From Candidatus Poribacteria bacterium (GTDB taxonomy: Bacteria; Poribacteria; WGA-4E; WGA-3G), in the NCBI GenBank assembly GCA_012267415.1, contig JAAXGN010000001.1:124001-188000 (forward strand): DNA of 64,000 nucleotides, in the 5' to 3' direction. Position 1 is the first letter of the stretch, and every line of letters starts with the position of its first letter. Position numbers and translations under genes: made by a program. Positions 37,668-46,222 of the stretch are shown piece after piece. The notes under the pieces are model-generated. The model had not been told where the DNA came from. It did no database searches and saw only the letters and a list, made by a program, of their open reading frames with translations.

Positions 37668-37688
37668 TATTAATAGGATAAACACTAA

Positions 37689-38723
37689 ATGCCAAACCAA
37701 ATCATTCAACTCGGAGTCATCGGTTGTGGATGGGCAGGCTGCCGCGCTATTGAATCTGCGAATGCGACCCATCGGTTGAACGTTGTTGCAATCGCAGAGC
37801 GTGATCCAAACCGTCGTGATCAAGCAGGTGATGACAATGCAGTCCCACACCGTTACACTGATTATCAAGAACTGCTGGAGAATCCTGATGTGGAAGCCGT
37901 CTATCTCGCAACTTCTCCTGATGGTAGGCTGCAACAGGTTCTTGATACGCTCAATGCGGGTAAGCATGTCTTGGTGCAAAAACCGCATGCTATCCGCGCC
38001 CCTGAGATTTTAGAGATGGCGGCAGCGGCACAGGAAGCTGGAAAGACGCTTCAATTCTGTTACTTTATGCGTCACTTTCCGCACAATCGACAAATTCGGA
38101 GTGCGGTCCAAAAAGGGGCAATCGGAGACCTGTATCACGCCCGCATCTTTGGAAAATTCAACTCCATCCCCGACTTTGATGTGAACAGCCGTTGGCTGCA
38201 CGTCTATGGACAGAAAGGTGGTTCATTAGGACAGCACTACTCCCACGAACTCAACCTTACGTGGTGGTGGATGGGATGTCCGAAACCTGAGTGGGCATTT
38301 GCAGCGAAGCATGTGCTTTACCCGCAATATGACGGACCAGAAGGTGCAGCAGAGGACTACTTCACGGGTATCCTCGGATGTGAAGGTGGGAAAACTATCC
38401 AGATTGATTGTTCACGGATGAGCCATTCGGATTCTGGGAGTGTTGTGGAACTCTATGGTACAACAGGCGCAATTACAAACGGTGGTATATCAAGATTCAA
38501 AGATGGTGGGTTTATCCGAGAACCGATAGATGAACCTGTTGAAATAGATCATGGAGAACTGCCTGAAGAAGTACCTGTGTTCTACTATGAACTTAACCAT
38601 TTTGCTATGGCTATTGCAGGTGAAGTGGCTCCAGATGTTGATGCGTCTGATGCTTATACCTTTATGCAAATACTGGATGCACTTTATGATAGTGCGAAAA
38701 GTGGCGAGAAAGTTTGTGTGTAA
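37689..38723 (+). CDS. Gfo/Idh/MocA family oxidoreductase
   Basis: A 344-residue NAD(P)-dependent oxidoreductase: Rossmann motif GVIGCGWAGCRAIE, the VQKPHAIRAPE segment (QKP in place of the usual EKP) and the C-terminal domain with GQHYSHELNLTWWWMG. The EKP-to-QKP change keeps the Lys. It starts 21 bases after the LivK-like gene and may be co-transcribed with it. It is distinct from the four tandem copies that follow about 125 bases downstream. Confidence 0.85.
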   Translation: MPNQIIQLGVIGCGWAGCRAIESANATHRLNVVAIAERDPNRRDQAGDDNAVPHRYTDYQELLENPDVEAVYLATSPDGRLQQVLDTLNAGKHVLVQKPHAIRAPEILEMAAAAQEAGKTLQFCYFMRHFPHNRQIRSAVQKGAIGDLYHARIFGKFNSIPDFDVNSRWLHVYGQKGGSLGQHYSHELNLTWWWMGCPKPEWAFAAKHVLYPQYDGPEGAAEDYFTGILGCEGGKTIQIDCSRMSHSDSGSVVELYGTTGAITNGGISRFKDGGFIREPIDEPVEIDHGELPEEVPVFYYELNHFAMAIAGEVAPDVDASDAYTFMQILDALYDSAKSGEKVCV

Positions 38724-38766
38724 TAAGGTTTGACAAAAACACATCTTTCTGTTAATCTATATCAGA

Positions 38767-38794
38767 ATAGATTCCTCGTTCGCGAGAAATCTAT
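38767..38794 (+). terminator. Hairpin between oxidoreductase genes
   Basis: ATAGATT-C-CTCG, loop TTCG, CGAG-A-AATCTAT: an 11-base stem with one mismatch pair. The flank is AT-rich rather than a clean T-run, so an intrinsic terminator or an RNA-processing hairpin is possible. It separates the gene ending at 38723 from the four-copy array. Confidence 0.45.
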
Positions 38795-38848
38795 ATTCTA
38801 TATTTTCAATGTATTAGCAAACAAATTCCTAACTTAGGAGAAATTTTC

Positions 38849-39886
38849 ATGTATAAAAGTGCAATGTTAGGGTGCGGTGGACGTGCCGGAGGACATGCAA
38901 GTGCCTATCGCTTTGTCAAAGGTGGTAAGCTCGCAGCTATCTGCGATATGGACGAAGAACGCCTCAACGGTTTCGGTGATCGTTTTGAAATCTCTTCCCG
39001 CTACACAGATTTAGATGAGATGTTGGAAAAAGAGAAACCTGATCTTCTACACATAGTAACAGCTCCAGTTCTTCGTGGGTCAAATGAACGAATCAGATAT
39101 TCGTTGATGAAACAAGCATCTGACCACGGCGTACCCGCCGCAATCGTTGAAAAACCAATTGCAGTTGAAAGCGAGGACTGGAAACAGATCGCGGGTTTAG
39201 CTGAAGAGACCAAAACAAAGTTTGTTGTCAATACACAGCTTAATTTCCATCCCAAAAACCTTGAACTGAAAAGGGATGTAGCAGATGGAAAAATCGGTGA
39301 GTTAAAGTTCATTGATGCCAGTGCGCGGAGTACACCTGTAGATCAAGGTCCGCACGTGCTGCAACTCGTATCATCATACATAGACAACTCACGTCCTGTA
39401 AGCGTCTTAGGACAGATTGCTGGTAGAGACCATCTGGATTCAGCACAACCATCACCTATGCACGCAGCTGCGCATGTCTTGTATGAAAATGGCATGCATG
39501 TCTCGGTGGCTTTCGGACAAGGTGTAGGAACAATGGCATCTGATGATCAGGGAATATATTGCCACAAACGCGTCTTTGTTGTCGGGACAGAAGGATTTGT
39601 GCATTGGCGTTTCAGTAGTTGGGAACGTGCAACACAAAAGGGGGGATACGAAGGTGGACCCCTCAACTATGGCGAACAGGATGTTGAAGCACAAGGTAAT
39701 CTGACTGAAGCTGTCTTTGATTGGTTGGATGATGAGAAAAACATACATCCGACACATCTGAAGCAATCTCTTGCAGAATTCAATCTCCTATTAGGAATGT
39801 ATCACAGCGGTATAACGTGTCAGATAGTCGATCTCCCGTTTGATCCGCCAAACGGATTAATGGATACTCTCAGAGAGAATTTGTAA
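38849..39886 (+). CDS. Gfo/Idh/MocA oxidoreductase, tandem copy 1
   Basis: A 345-residue oxidoreductase, first of four tandem copies. It has the Rossmann motif MLGCGGRAGGHA, the AICDMDEE segment after strand 2, the hallmark VEKPIAVESEDW near residue 100, and the C-terminal domain with QLNFHPKNLEL and VHWRFSSWER. Product substrate unknown; the subgroup is common in poribacteria-like genomes. TTAGGAG lies before the ATG. Copies differ most around residues 195-235, which may shape the substrate pocket. Confidence 0.85.
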   Translation: MYKSAMLGCGGRAGGHASAYRFVKGGKLAAICDMDEERLNGFGDRFEISSRYTDLDEMLEKEKPDLLHIVTAPVLRGSNERIRYSLMKQASDHGVPAAIVEKPIAVESEDWKQIAGLAEETKTKFVVNTQLNFHPKNLELKRDVADGKIGELKFIDASARSTPVDQGPHVLQLVSSYIDNSRPVSVLGQIAGRDHLDSAQPSPMHAAAHVLYENGMHVSVAFGQGVGTMASDDQGIYCHKRVFVVGTEGFVHWRFSSWERATQKGGYEGGPLNYGEQDVEAQGNLTEAVFDWLDDEKNIHPTHLKQSLAEFNLLLGMYHSGITCQIVDLPFDPPNGLMDTLRENL

Positions 39887-39922
39887 GAATTTTTGGATTC
39901 TACTATTTAAGGAGAAATAAGG

Positions 39923-40960
39923 ATGTATAAAAGTGCATTTTTAGGTTGTGGTGGACGGGCGCGTGCACACGCAAGTGCGTACCGTTTCGTCAAAGGTGGC
40001 AAGATCGGTGCGATCTGCGATATGAACGAAGAACTTCTCAATAGGTTCGGTGATGACTTTGATGTATCTGCCCGATATACCGACTTGGATGAGATGCTTG
40101 AAAAGGAAAAACCCGACCTTCTACACATTGTTACGGCTCCGGTCTTACGAGGAACAAATCAACGTATCAGGTATCCGTTGATGAAGCAGGCATCTGACCA
40201 CGGTGTTCCAGCGGCAATCGTTGAAAAACCTATTGCTGTTGAAAGTGAAGACTGGAAAGAAATTGCTGGATTAGCAGAAGAAACAGAAACGAAGTTTATT
40301 GTTAACACCCAGCTTAACTTCCATCCCAAAAACCTTGAACTGAAGAAGGATGTTGCTGACGGTAAGATCGGTGACATAAAGTTTATTGATGCAAGTGCCC
40401 GCAGTACCCCTGTTGACCAAGCACCTCACGTATTGCAGTTGGTATCCTCATATATTGATAACTCGCGCCCGGTGCGTGTGTTAGGTCAAATTGCAGGTAG
40501 AGAGCAATTAGATTCAGCACAGCCCTCTCCGATGCATGCCGCTGGACAAGCAATATATGAAAATGGTTTGCACGTTTCACTTGCGTTTGGTACAGGTATG
40601 GGCACTTTGGCATCAGAGGGTGGCGGCACAGTAACACACAAACGTGTTTTTGTCATCGGTACAAAAGGATTCGTGCATTGGCGGTTCAGTAGTTGGGAAC
40701 GTGCCACACCTGAAGGTGGTTATGAAGGTGGACCTCTTAACTATGGTGAACAAGATATTCAAGCACAAGGCAACCTTACTGAAGCAGCTTTCGATTGGCT
40801 TGACGATGAGGATAACGTTCATCCCACGCATCTAAAACAATCTCTGGCAGAATTCAACCTATTGTTAGGTATATACTACAGTGGCATAACGAACAGAATA
40901 ATTGATCTTCCGTTTGACCCGCCCGATGGTCTGATGGAATCTCTTAGGCAGTATTTGTAG
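39923..40960 (+). CDS. Gfo/Idh/MocA oxidoreductase, tandem copy 2
   Basis: A 345-residue copy with the intact Rossmann motif FLGCGGRARAHA and VEKPIAVESEDW. It follows copy 1 by 36 bases with an AAGGAG ribosome site, so the two are probably co-transcribed. Differences from copy 1 concentrate near the coenzyme-contacting strand 2 (GAICDMNEELLNRFGDDFD) and around residues 195-235 (REQLDSAQ, TGMGTLASEGG). Confidence 0.85.
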   Translation: MYKSAFLGCGGRARAHASAYRFVKGGKIGAICDMNEELLNRFGDDFDVSARYTDLDEMLEKEKPDLLHIVTAPVLRGTNQRIRYPLMKQASDHGVPAAIVEKPIAVESEDWKEIAGLAEETETKFIVNTQLNFHPKNLELKKDVADGKIGDIKFIDASARSTPVDQAPHVLQLVSSYIDNSRPVRVLGQIAGREQLDSAQPSPMHAAGQAIYENGLHVSLAFGTGMGTLASEGGGTVTHKRVFVIGTKGFVHWRFSSWERATPEGGYEGGPLNYGEQDIQAQGNLTEAAFDWLDDEDNVHPTHLKQSLAEFNLLLGIYYSGITNRIIDLPFDPPDGLMESLRQYL

Positions 40961-40984
40961 GTTGGAAGAATGGAAGGTTGGAAG

Positions 40985-41015
40985 AGTGGAAGGACAAAAG
41001 AGAAGTCCTTCCACT
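40985..41015 (+). terminator. Perfect hairpin between copies 2 and 3
   Basis: AGTGGAAGGAC and GTCCTTCCACT form a perfect 11-base stem with a 9-base loop. It is preceded by direct repeats of GGTTGGAAGA/GGAAGGTTGGAAGAG (40961-40985). No T-run follows. It may attenuate transcription in the array or be another mobile palindrome. Confidence 0.5.
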
Positions 41016-41077
41016 ATAATGCGAATTGGTTGACACAGTTACTGTAATGGAAGTCTAAACATTCTAAGGAGGAATGT

Positions 41078-42115
41078 ATGTACAAGACAGCGATATTAGG
41101 GTGTGGTGGTCGTGCCCGCGCACATGCAAATGCATATCAATTTGTAAAAAATGGCAAACTCGCGGCGATTTGCGACATGAATGAGGAACAATTGAACAGT
41201 TTCGGAGACCACTTCAATATCTCTTCTCGCTACACAGACTTAGATGAGATGCTGGAGAAAGAAAAACCGGATCTCCTACACATCGTCACAGCACCTGTCC
41301 TTCGTGGAACAGATCAACGGATTCGGTATCCCTTAATGAAGCAGGCATCTGATCACGGTGTACCCGCGGCAATAGTAGAGAAACCGATCGCTGTTGAAAG
41401 TGAAGACTGGCGCGACATTGCAGGATTAGCTGAAGAGACAAAAACGAAGTTTGTCGTAAATACACAACTCAATTTCCATCCGAAGAACTTAGAACTGAAG
41501 CGCGATGTCGCCGAAGGAAGGATTGGAGATATAAAGTTCATTGATGCAAGTGCACGCAGCACACCTGTAGACCAAGCACCACATGTGTTGCAGCTCGTCT
41601 CGTCATACATTGATAACTCCCGACCAGTGCGCGTGCTTGGACAAGTCTCTGGTGGACAAGGTCTGGACTCCGCACAACCTTCACCCATGCACGCTGCTGC
41701 ACAAGCATTGTATGAAAACGGACTCCATGTTTCTCTTGCCTTCGGTACAGGTATGGGAACTTTAGCATCTGAAAGTGGTGGTAACAATAGACATAAACGG
41801 GTCTTTGTTGTCGGGACGAAAGGTTTTGTACATTGGCGTTTTAGTAGCTGGGAACGTTCCACACAAGAAGGTAGCTACGAAAGTGGACCTATCAACTATG
41901 GGGAACAGGATACCATTGCACAAGGTAATCTTACAAATGCAGTCTTCGATTGGCTTGACGATGAGAATAAGGTTCATCCAACACATCTCAAACAATCTCT
42001 GGCAGAATTTAATCTACTACTTGGAATCTACTATAGTGGCGTAACGTGTCAGATAGTAGATCTTCCGTTTGATCCTCCCGATGGATTAATTGACATCTTA
42101 CGAGAAAAACTCTGA
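41078..42115 (+). CDS. Gfo/Idh/MocA oxidoreductase, tandem copy 3
   Basis: A 345-residue copy with ILGCGGRARAHA, VEKPIAVESEDW and the shared VHWRFSSWER segment. AAGGAGGAATGT precedes the ATG. A 117-base gap with a hairpin separates it from copy 2, so this copy may have its own promoter. Divergence from copy 2 is again strongest around residues 195-235 (GGQGLDSAQ, SESGGNNRH). Confidence 0.85.
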   Translation: MYKTAILGCGGRARAHANAYQFVKNGKLAAICDMNEEQLNSFGDHFNISSRYTDLDEMLEKEKPDLLHIVTAPVLRGTDQRIRYPLMKQASDHGVPAAIVEKPIAVESEDWRDIAGLAEETKTKFVVNTQLNFHPKNLELKRDVAEGRIGDIKFIDASARSTPVDQAPHVLQLVSSYIDNSRPVRVLGQVSGGQGLDSAQPSPMHAAAQALYENGLHVSLAFGTGMGTLASESGGNNRHKRVFVVGTKGFVHWRFSSWERSTQEGSYESGPINYGEQDTIAQGNLTNAVFDWLDDENKVHPTHLKQSLAEFNLLLGIYYSGVTCQIVDLPFDPPDGLIDILREKL

Positions 42116-42208
42116 ACCTTCTACTCAGGAGACTGTCTATATTCAACGTGGATGTGTAGATACTCACACTAAAATCGTAATAATGTGATCCAATTAAGGA
42201 GATTCTGT

Positions 42209-43246
42209 ATGTATAAAACAGCGATATTAGGATGCAGGGGTCGTGCCCGTGCACATGCTGCTGCATATCGCTTTGTTAAAGGTGGTAAACTCGCAGCGAT
42301 CTGCGATATGAATGAAGAACGTCTAAACGGTTTCGGTGATCATTTTGAAATATCTTCCCGCTACACAGATCTGGATGTGATGCTGGAGAAGGAAAAACCG
42401 GACCTGCTGCACATTGTTACTGCACCTGTCTTACGCGGTACGAATCAACGTATTCGGTATCCGTTAATGAAGCAGGCATCAGATCACGGTGTTCCAGCAG
42501 TAATTGTTGAGAAACCTGTTGCAGTAGAAAGCGAAGACTGGAAACAAATTGCTGGGTTAGCAGAAGAAACCGAAACAAAAATTGTCGTAAATACACAGCT
42601 TAACTTCCATCCAAAGAATCTTGAGCTGAAACGTGATGTAGCAGAAAGCAGAATCGGTGAGCTTAAGTTCATTGACGCAAGTGCACGCAATCCACCCGTC
42701 AACCAAGCACCCCACGTGCTCCAACTGGTGTCATCCTATATTGATAATTCAAGACCTGTGAAAGTCCTCGGGCAGATTTCTGGCAATGAACGTTTGGTTT
42801 CAGATGAACCCTCACCGATGAATGCTGCAGCACATGTTCTGTATGAAAATGGACTCCATGTCTCACTTGCTTTCGGTACTGAAATGGGTACATTGGCTTC
42901 CGAAGCTAGCGGAACCCATGTTCACAAACGTGTCTTTGTTATGGGGTCAGAAGGATTTGTACATTGGCGTTTTAGCAGTTGGGAACGTTTTACGCGAGAA
43001 GGTGGGTATGAAGAGGGACCACTCAACTACGGTGAACAGGATACTATCGAACAAGGTAATCTGACGGATGCTGTCTTTGACTGGCTTGATGACGAAAACA
43101 GCGTGCATCCTACACACCTGAAACAGTCCCTTGCAGAATTTAACCTGCTTTTAGGTATCTACTATAGCGGTATTACCAATAAAGTAATTGAACTCCCATT
43201 TAATCCTCCTGATGGATTAATGGATTTACTCCGAGAAAGATTGTAG
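42209..43246 (+). CDS. Gfo/Idh/MocA oxidoreductase, tandem copy 4
   Basis: A 345-residue copy. The ATG at 42209, with AAGGAG upstream, matches the start of the other three; an in-frame start at 42185 is ignored. It differs in the coenzyme loop, where GCRGRARAHA replaces GCGGRA. An Arg at a Rossmann glycine could weaken or change coenzyme binding. The middle region (RNPPVNQAP, NERLVSDEP) is also the most diverged of the set. VEKPVAVESEDW is kept. Confidence 0.85.
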   Translation: MYKTAILGCRGRARAHAAAYRFVKGGKLAAICDMNEERLNGFGDHFEISSRYTDLDVMLEKEKPDLLHIVTAPVLRGTNQRIRYPLMKQASDHGVPAVIVEKPVAVESEDWKQIAGLAEETETKIVVNTQLNFHPKNLELKRDVAESRIGELKFIDASARNPPVNQAPHVLQLVSSYIDNSRPVKVLGQISGNERLVSDEPSPMNAAAHVLYENGLHVSLAFGTEMGTLASEASGTHVHKRVFVMGSEGFVHWRFSSWERFTREGGYEEGPLNYGEQDTIEQGNLTDAVFDWLDDENSVHPTHLKQSLAEFNLLLGIYYSGITNKVIELPFNPPDGLMDLLRERL

Positions 43247-43301
43247 CATATCTGTCCGTGGTCTATAAGATTTTGGATGCTTTAATTGGGGAGATTAAAA
43301 G

Positions 43302-44045
43302 TTGCGTAGATTAGGAACAGTGTTCATTTTATCTGCCTGTCTTATATTATGCCTTATGGTCGCCGAGACAGATGCAGAATTGGTAGGTTATTGGTCATTT
43401 GATCAGGATGACGGTGTGAAAGACTTGAGTGGTAATGGGCACGATGGAATTATACACGGATTCCCATTGTTCGTGGATGGTAAAAGAGGTGAAGCATTAG
43501 AGTTCAACGGATTAAGCGACTATGTTGCTATTCCCCACGACCCAGCTATTTCAGATTTGGAGGCATTGTCTGTGGCTGCCTGGATACAAGCAAAAAGACA
43601 TGGAACATGGGTTGCTGTTATAGAGAAGGGTGTTCATGAGAATTGGAGTTACGGCTTTTTTGTTGAACCAGATGGAACACTGTCGTTTGAAGTTTCTACC
43701 GGTCCCAACAATAATCTTATTTGTTGTGTCGGTGATGTTGAACTCAATATTGGAGAATGGTATCATATCTTTGGTTCTTATGACGGTGAGTTTGTCAGAG
43801 TCTATGTTAACGGTAAATTGGAAGGTGCTATGAAAGCCTCTGATTCAGTCCACATAACTGATGGATTACCTCTAACCATCGGCAGCAGAAACGGACGAAA
43901 CCACTTCACTGGAATCGTTGATGAACTTGCCTTATGGAATGTTGCGATATCTGTTAATGAAGCTATGCGTCCCTTCTCAGTCCAACCCAGAGACAAATTA
44001 CCAACGACTTGGTCTATGATAAAATCCAAATACAAATTTGATTAA
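43302..44045 (+). CDS. Secreted LamG/concanavalin-like domain protein
   Basis: A 247-residue exported protein. It starts at a TTG (43302) with GGGGAG eight bases upstream; no in-frame ATG gives a signal peptide. Signal peptide residues 1-25, then a LamG-like jellyroll: LVGYWSFDQDDGVKDLSGNG, DYVAIPHDPAISDL, NIGEWYHIFGSYDGEFVRVYV, and FTGIVDELALWNVAIS. Such domains bind glycans or proteins outside the membrane. It overlaps the 3' end of the convergent rsgA gene by 4 bases. Confidence 0.85.
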   Translation: MRRLGTVFILSACLILCLMVAETDAELVGYWSFDQDDGVKDLSGNGHDGIIHGFPLFVDGKRGEALEFNGLSDYVAIPHDPAISDLEALSVAAWIQAKRHGTWVAVIEKGVHENWSYGFFVEPDGTLSFEVSTGPNNNLICCVGDVELNIGEWYHIFGSYDGEFVRVYVNGKLEGAMKASDSVHITDGLPLTIGSRNGRNHFTGIVDELALWNVAISVNEAMRPFSVQPRDKLPTTWSMIKSKYKFD

Positions 44046-44998
44046 GTATTTAGAGTGTCCCCAGTTTTCAATACGACGTAACTTCGATATCGTTCGGGAT
44101 GTATCTCTCCGCTTTCAACTGCCGTTTGGATCGCGCAATCATCTTCTTTTACATGGGCACAGTCGTTGTATTTACAGGTATTGATGAAGGGTTCCATCTC
44201 TGGGAAATAATACTCAAGATTGTCTGTGTCTACACCCCATAGTCCAACTTCCCTTATGCCAGGTGTATCTGCCACTTCGCCACCCATGTCAAGTGTGAAC
44301 ATTTCCACCAGAGTTGTCGTGTGCCTGCCTTTCCTTGTCTTTTCACCTACTTCTCCAGTACGCAATTTTAGGTCAGGTTGAATAACATTCAGCAGACTGG
44401 ATTTACCAACACCCGAAGAACCGACAATCACAGTGAATTTATCTATTAGTATCTGCTTAAGCGTTTCTATACTGCTCGGTTCTTCAATGCTTGTGAAAAT
44501 GACCTGATAGCCGAGGTCCTGATAGACAGTGAAGGTTTGGGTAAGTTGTTTGCGATTGTCCGTATCTATCAGATCCATCTTATTCACACAGATAATTGCT
44601 TTCATCTCCCCTGCTTCTGCTAAGATGAGGAATCGATCAAGGGTTCGGTAATTGAGTGGCGGCATCTGTGTTGAAACTACAGCTAAGACCTGATGTGCGT
44701 TTGCAACAATAATTTGTTCAATATCTTCATGTCTTCCTGCGTATCGTCTTGAAAACTTTGTTTGACGTGATTTTATTTCCTCAATGACACCTTCCTCCGC
44801 GTCAATCTGTGTGAAGATAACTTGGTCGCCAACTGCGACAGGGTCAGCGAATAGTCTACGTCCTGCTTCAGATTTTCGGCTTCTTTTTAAAGTGCCACGT
44901 AGCGTGCATCGAAGCACGAGTTCACCGTGCTGAACGTCGTAGAAACCAGATCTTGCTCGAATGACTTTGCCTTGTTCCCGTTGAAGAATAAACGTCAC
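44042..44998 (-). CDS. rsgA: Ribosome small-subunit-dependent GTPase RsgA
   Basis: A 318-residue circularly permuted GTPase that helps mature the 30S subunit. An N-terminal OB fold is followed by the permuted G-motifs: NKMDL (G4) near residue 140, SSGVGKSSLLN (G1) near residue 200, DTPG (G3) near residue 245. A C-terminal zinc knuckle has Cys-Cys-His-Cys ligands (CKYNDCAHVKEDDC). The frame opens at GTG (44996-44998) with GGGAGG immediately before it, closer than usual. A MITE-like element lies 13 bases upstream, between this gene and uppS. Confidence 0.9.
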   Translation of the reverse strand: MTFILQREQGKVIRARSGFYDVQHGELVLRCTLRGTLKRSRKSEAGRRLFADPVAVGDQVIFTQIDAEEGVIEEIKSRQTKFSRRYAGRHEDIEQIIVANAHQVLAVVSTQMPPLNYRTLDRFLILAEAGEMKAIICVNKMDLIDTDNRKQLTQTFTVYQDLGYQVIFTSIEEPSSIETLKQILIDKFTVIVGSSGVGKSSLLNVIQPDLKLRTGEVGEKTRKGRHTTTLVEMFTLDMGGEVADTPGIREVGLWGVDTDNLEYYFPEMEPFINTCKYNDCAHVKEDDCAIQTAVESGEIHPERYRSYVVLKTGDTLNT

Positions 44999-45011
44999 CT
45001 CCCATAATATT

Positions 45012-45137
45012 TATAGTGGACTTCAGAATTAATCATATACTCTACAGCGGGCGAGGAGACCTCGCCCCTACGAACAGCGGACGAGTTGTAATCTTTGTAA
45101 ATGCGTAAATGTCTCATTAATTATTGACTTTACTATA
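45012..45137. repeat. MITE-like element, copy 3 (TATAGTAAA family)
   Basis: About 126 bases. Left end TATAGTGGACTTCAGAATTAAT; right end, on the other strand, TATAGTAAAGTCAATAATTAAT. Core GGGCGAGG-AGA-CCTCGCCC followed by CTACG. It lies between rsgA and uppS. Its right end carries TTGACT with TAACAT 17 bases later, a possible antisense promoter into uppS. Confidence 0.8.
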
Positions 45138-45183
45138 TGCGGTATATAACATTGTAATAGTTCCTGCTTATGTCATCCCTTGT

Positions 45184-45987
45184 TCACTTTCCAAATCTTC
45201 GTTTACGTTGACTGTAATCCCGTATTGCACGAAGGAAGTCTATCTTGCGAAATGAGGGCCAATAGGTGTCACAGAAGTAGAATTCTGAATAGACGCTCTG
45301 CCAGAGTAGAAATCCAGACAATCTTATCTCTCCACTCGTGCGAATGATCAGCTCCGGGTCAGGTAAGTTTGAAGTATATAGATAGGGAGCAATTTTGTCA
45401 ACGCTTAATTCCGCTGCGATCTGTTGAGCATCTTTTCCATCTCGAATTTCTGCGTTCAGATGGCCTCTACATGCTTCTATGATTTCCTCGCGTCCTCCAT
45501 AGGCGACTGCAACATTAAGGATGAACTTATCGTAGTTTTTTGTTGCTTCTTCAGCCTCTCGAATCGCTTCCTGAAGACTCTGTGGTAGTCGTTCAATTTG
45601 ACCCATTGCCCGTACCTTAATCTGATTTGTATGAAGTCCTTCAATAGTTGCAAGTTCTCGCATTTTCCTTTCAATAAGACCTAAGATGCCTTTTACTTCG
45701 TCATCTTCTCGGTTGAAGTTATCAAGTGAGAAAATCCAGATTGAAAAGATTTCAACACCGAGTTCATCACACCAATGTAACACTTCTTCAAGTTTATCTG
45801 CACCTTCATAATGTCCTTTTATAACATTGTCTAACCCAGTCGCCTTAGCATAGCGTCGGTTTCCATCAAGGATAACACCTATATGACGCGGGATCTTCCA
45901 CGTACCTGCTTCGGCTTCCAGTCTTTTCTGGTACGTGTTGTAAAACCATTTTTCTATTCTAAACTTGAGGTATCTGAAAGGGTTCAT
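45184..45987 (-). CDS. uppS: Isoprenyl transferase (undecaprenyl diphosphate synthase type)
   Basis: A 267-residue cis-prenyltransferase that makes the lipid carrier for cell-wall and glycan assembly. It has the catalytic HIGVILDGNRRYAKA (Asp in DGN), the FSLDNFNR segment near residue 90, and RTSGEIRLSGFLLWQ near residue 215. DGNRRYA resembles archaeal and eukaryotic enzymes more than the DGNGRWA usual in bacteria. It is upstream of rsgA on the same strand, with a MITE-like element between. The Shine-Dalgarno is weak. Confidence 0.9.
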   Translation of the reverse strand: MNPFRYLKFRIEKWFYNTYQKRLEAEAGTWKIPRHIGVILDGNRRYAKATGLDNVIKGHYEGADKLEEVLHWCDELGVEIFSIWIFSLDNFNREDDEVKGILGLIERKMRELATIEGLHTNQIKVRAMGQIERLPQSLQEAIREAEEATKNYDKFILNVAVAYGGREEIIEACRGHLNAEIRDGKDAQQIAAELSVDKIAPYLYTSNLPDPELIIRTSGEIRLSGFLLWQSVYSEFYFCDTYWPSFRKIDFLRAIRDYSQRKRRFGK

Positions 45988-46222
45988 GTTATTTCTTTCT
46001 GTAAAGAGATACTGTTGAAATTCTTATGGTGGTCCTAATTTCAGACTGTGTACGTAGCTTCAAAAGTATGACATGTGATTAATGCGAATATCTAATTATA
46101 CCATGAAAAGTCTGTTAAGAAAATAGAAACAACAGAGAGTCATATTCATTCAATTGACACGTAGGACATATTCGTGTAAACTACACAAAACTATACGTCC
46201 TCTTGTGTGCTTAAATTACGTG

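Noticed and set aside
41353-41862. 169-codon frame antisense to tandem copy 3 (similar ones in the other copies)
   Set aside because: Recurs only because the tandem genes are similar; no ribosome site or family features.
46095-46100. TATAAT upstream of uppS (minus strand) as part of a promoter
   Set aside because: The nearest -35-like TTAACA is only 12 bases away, too short for a sigma-70 promoter.
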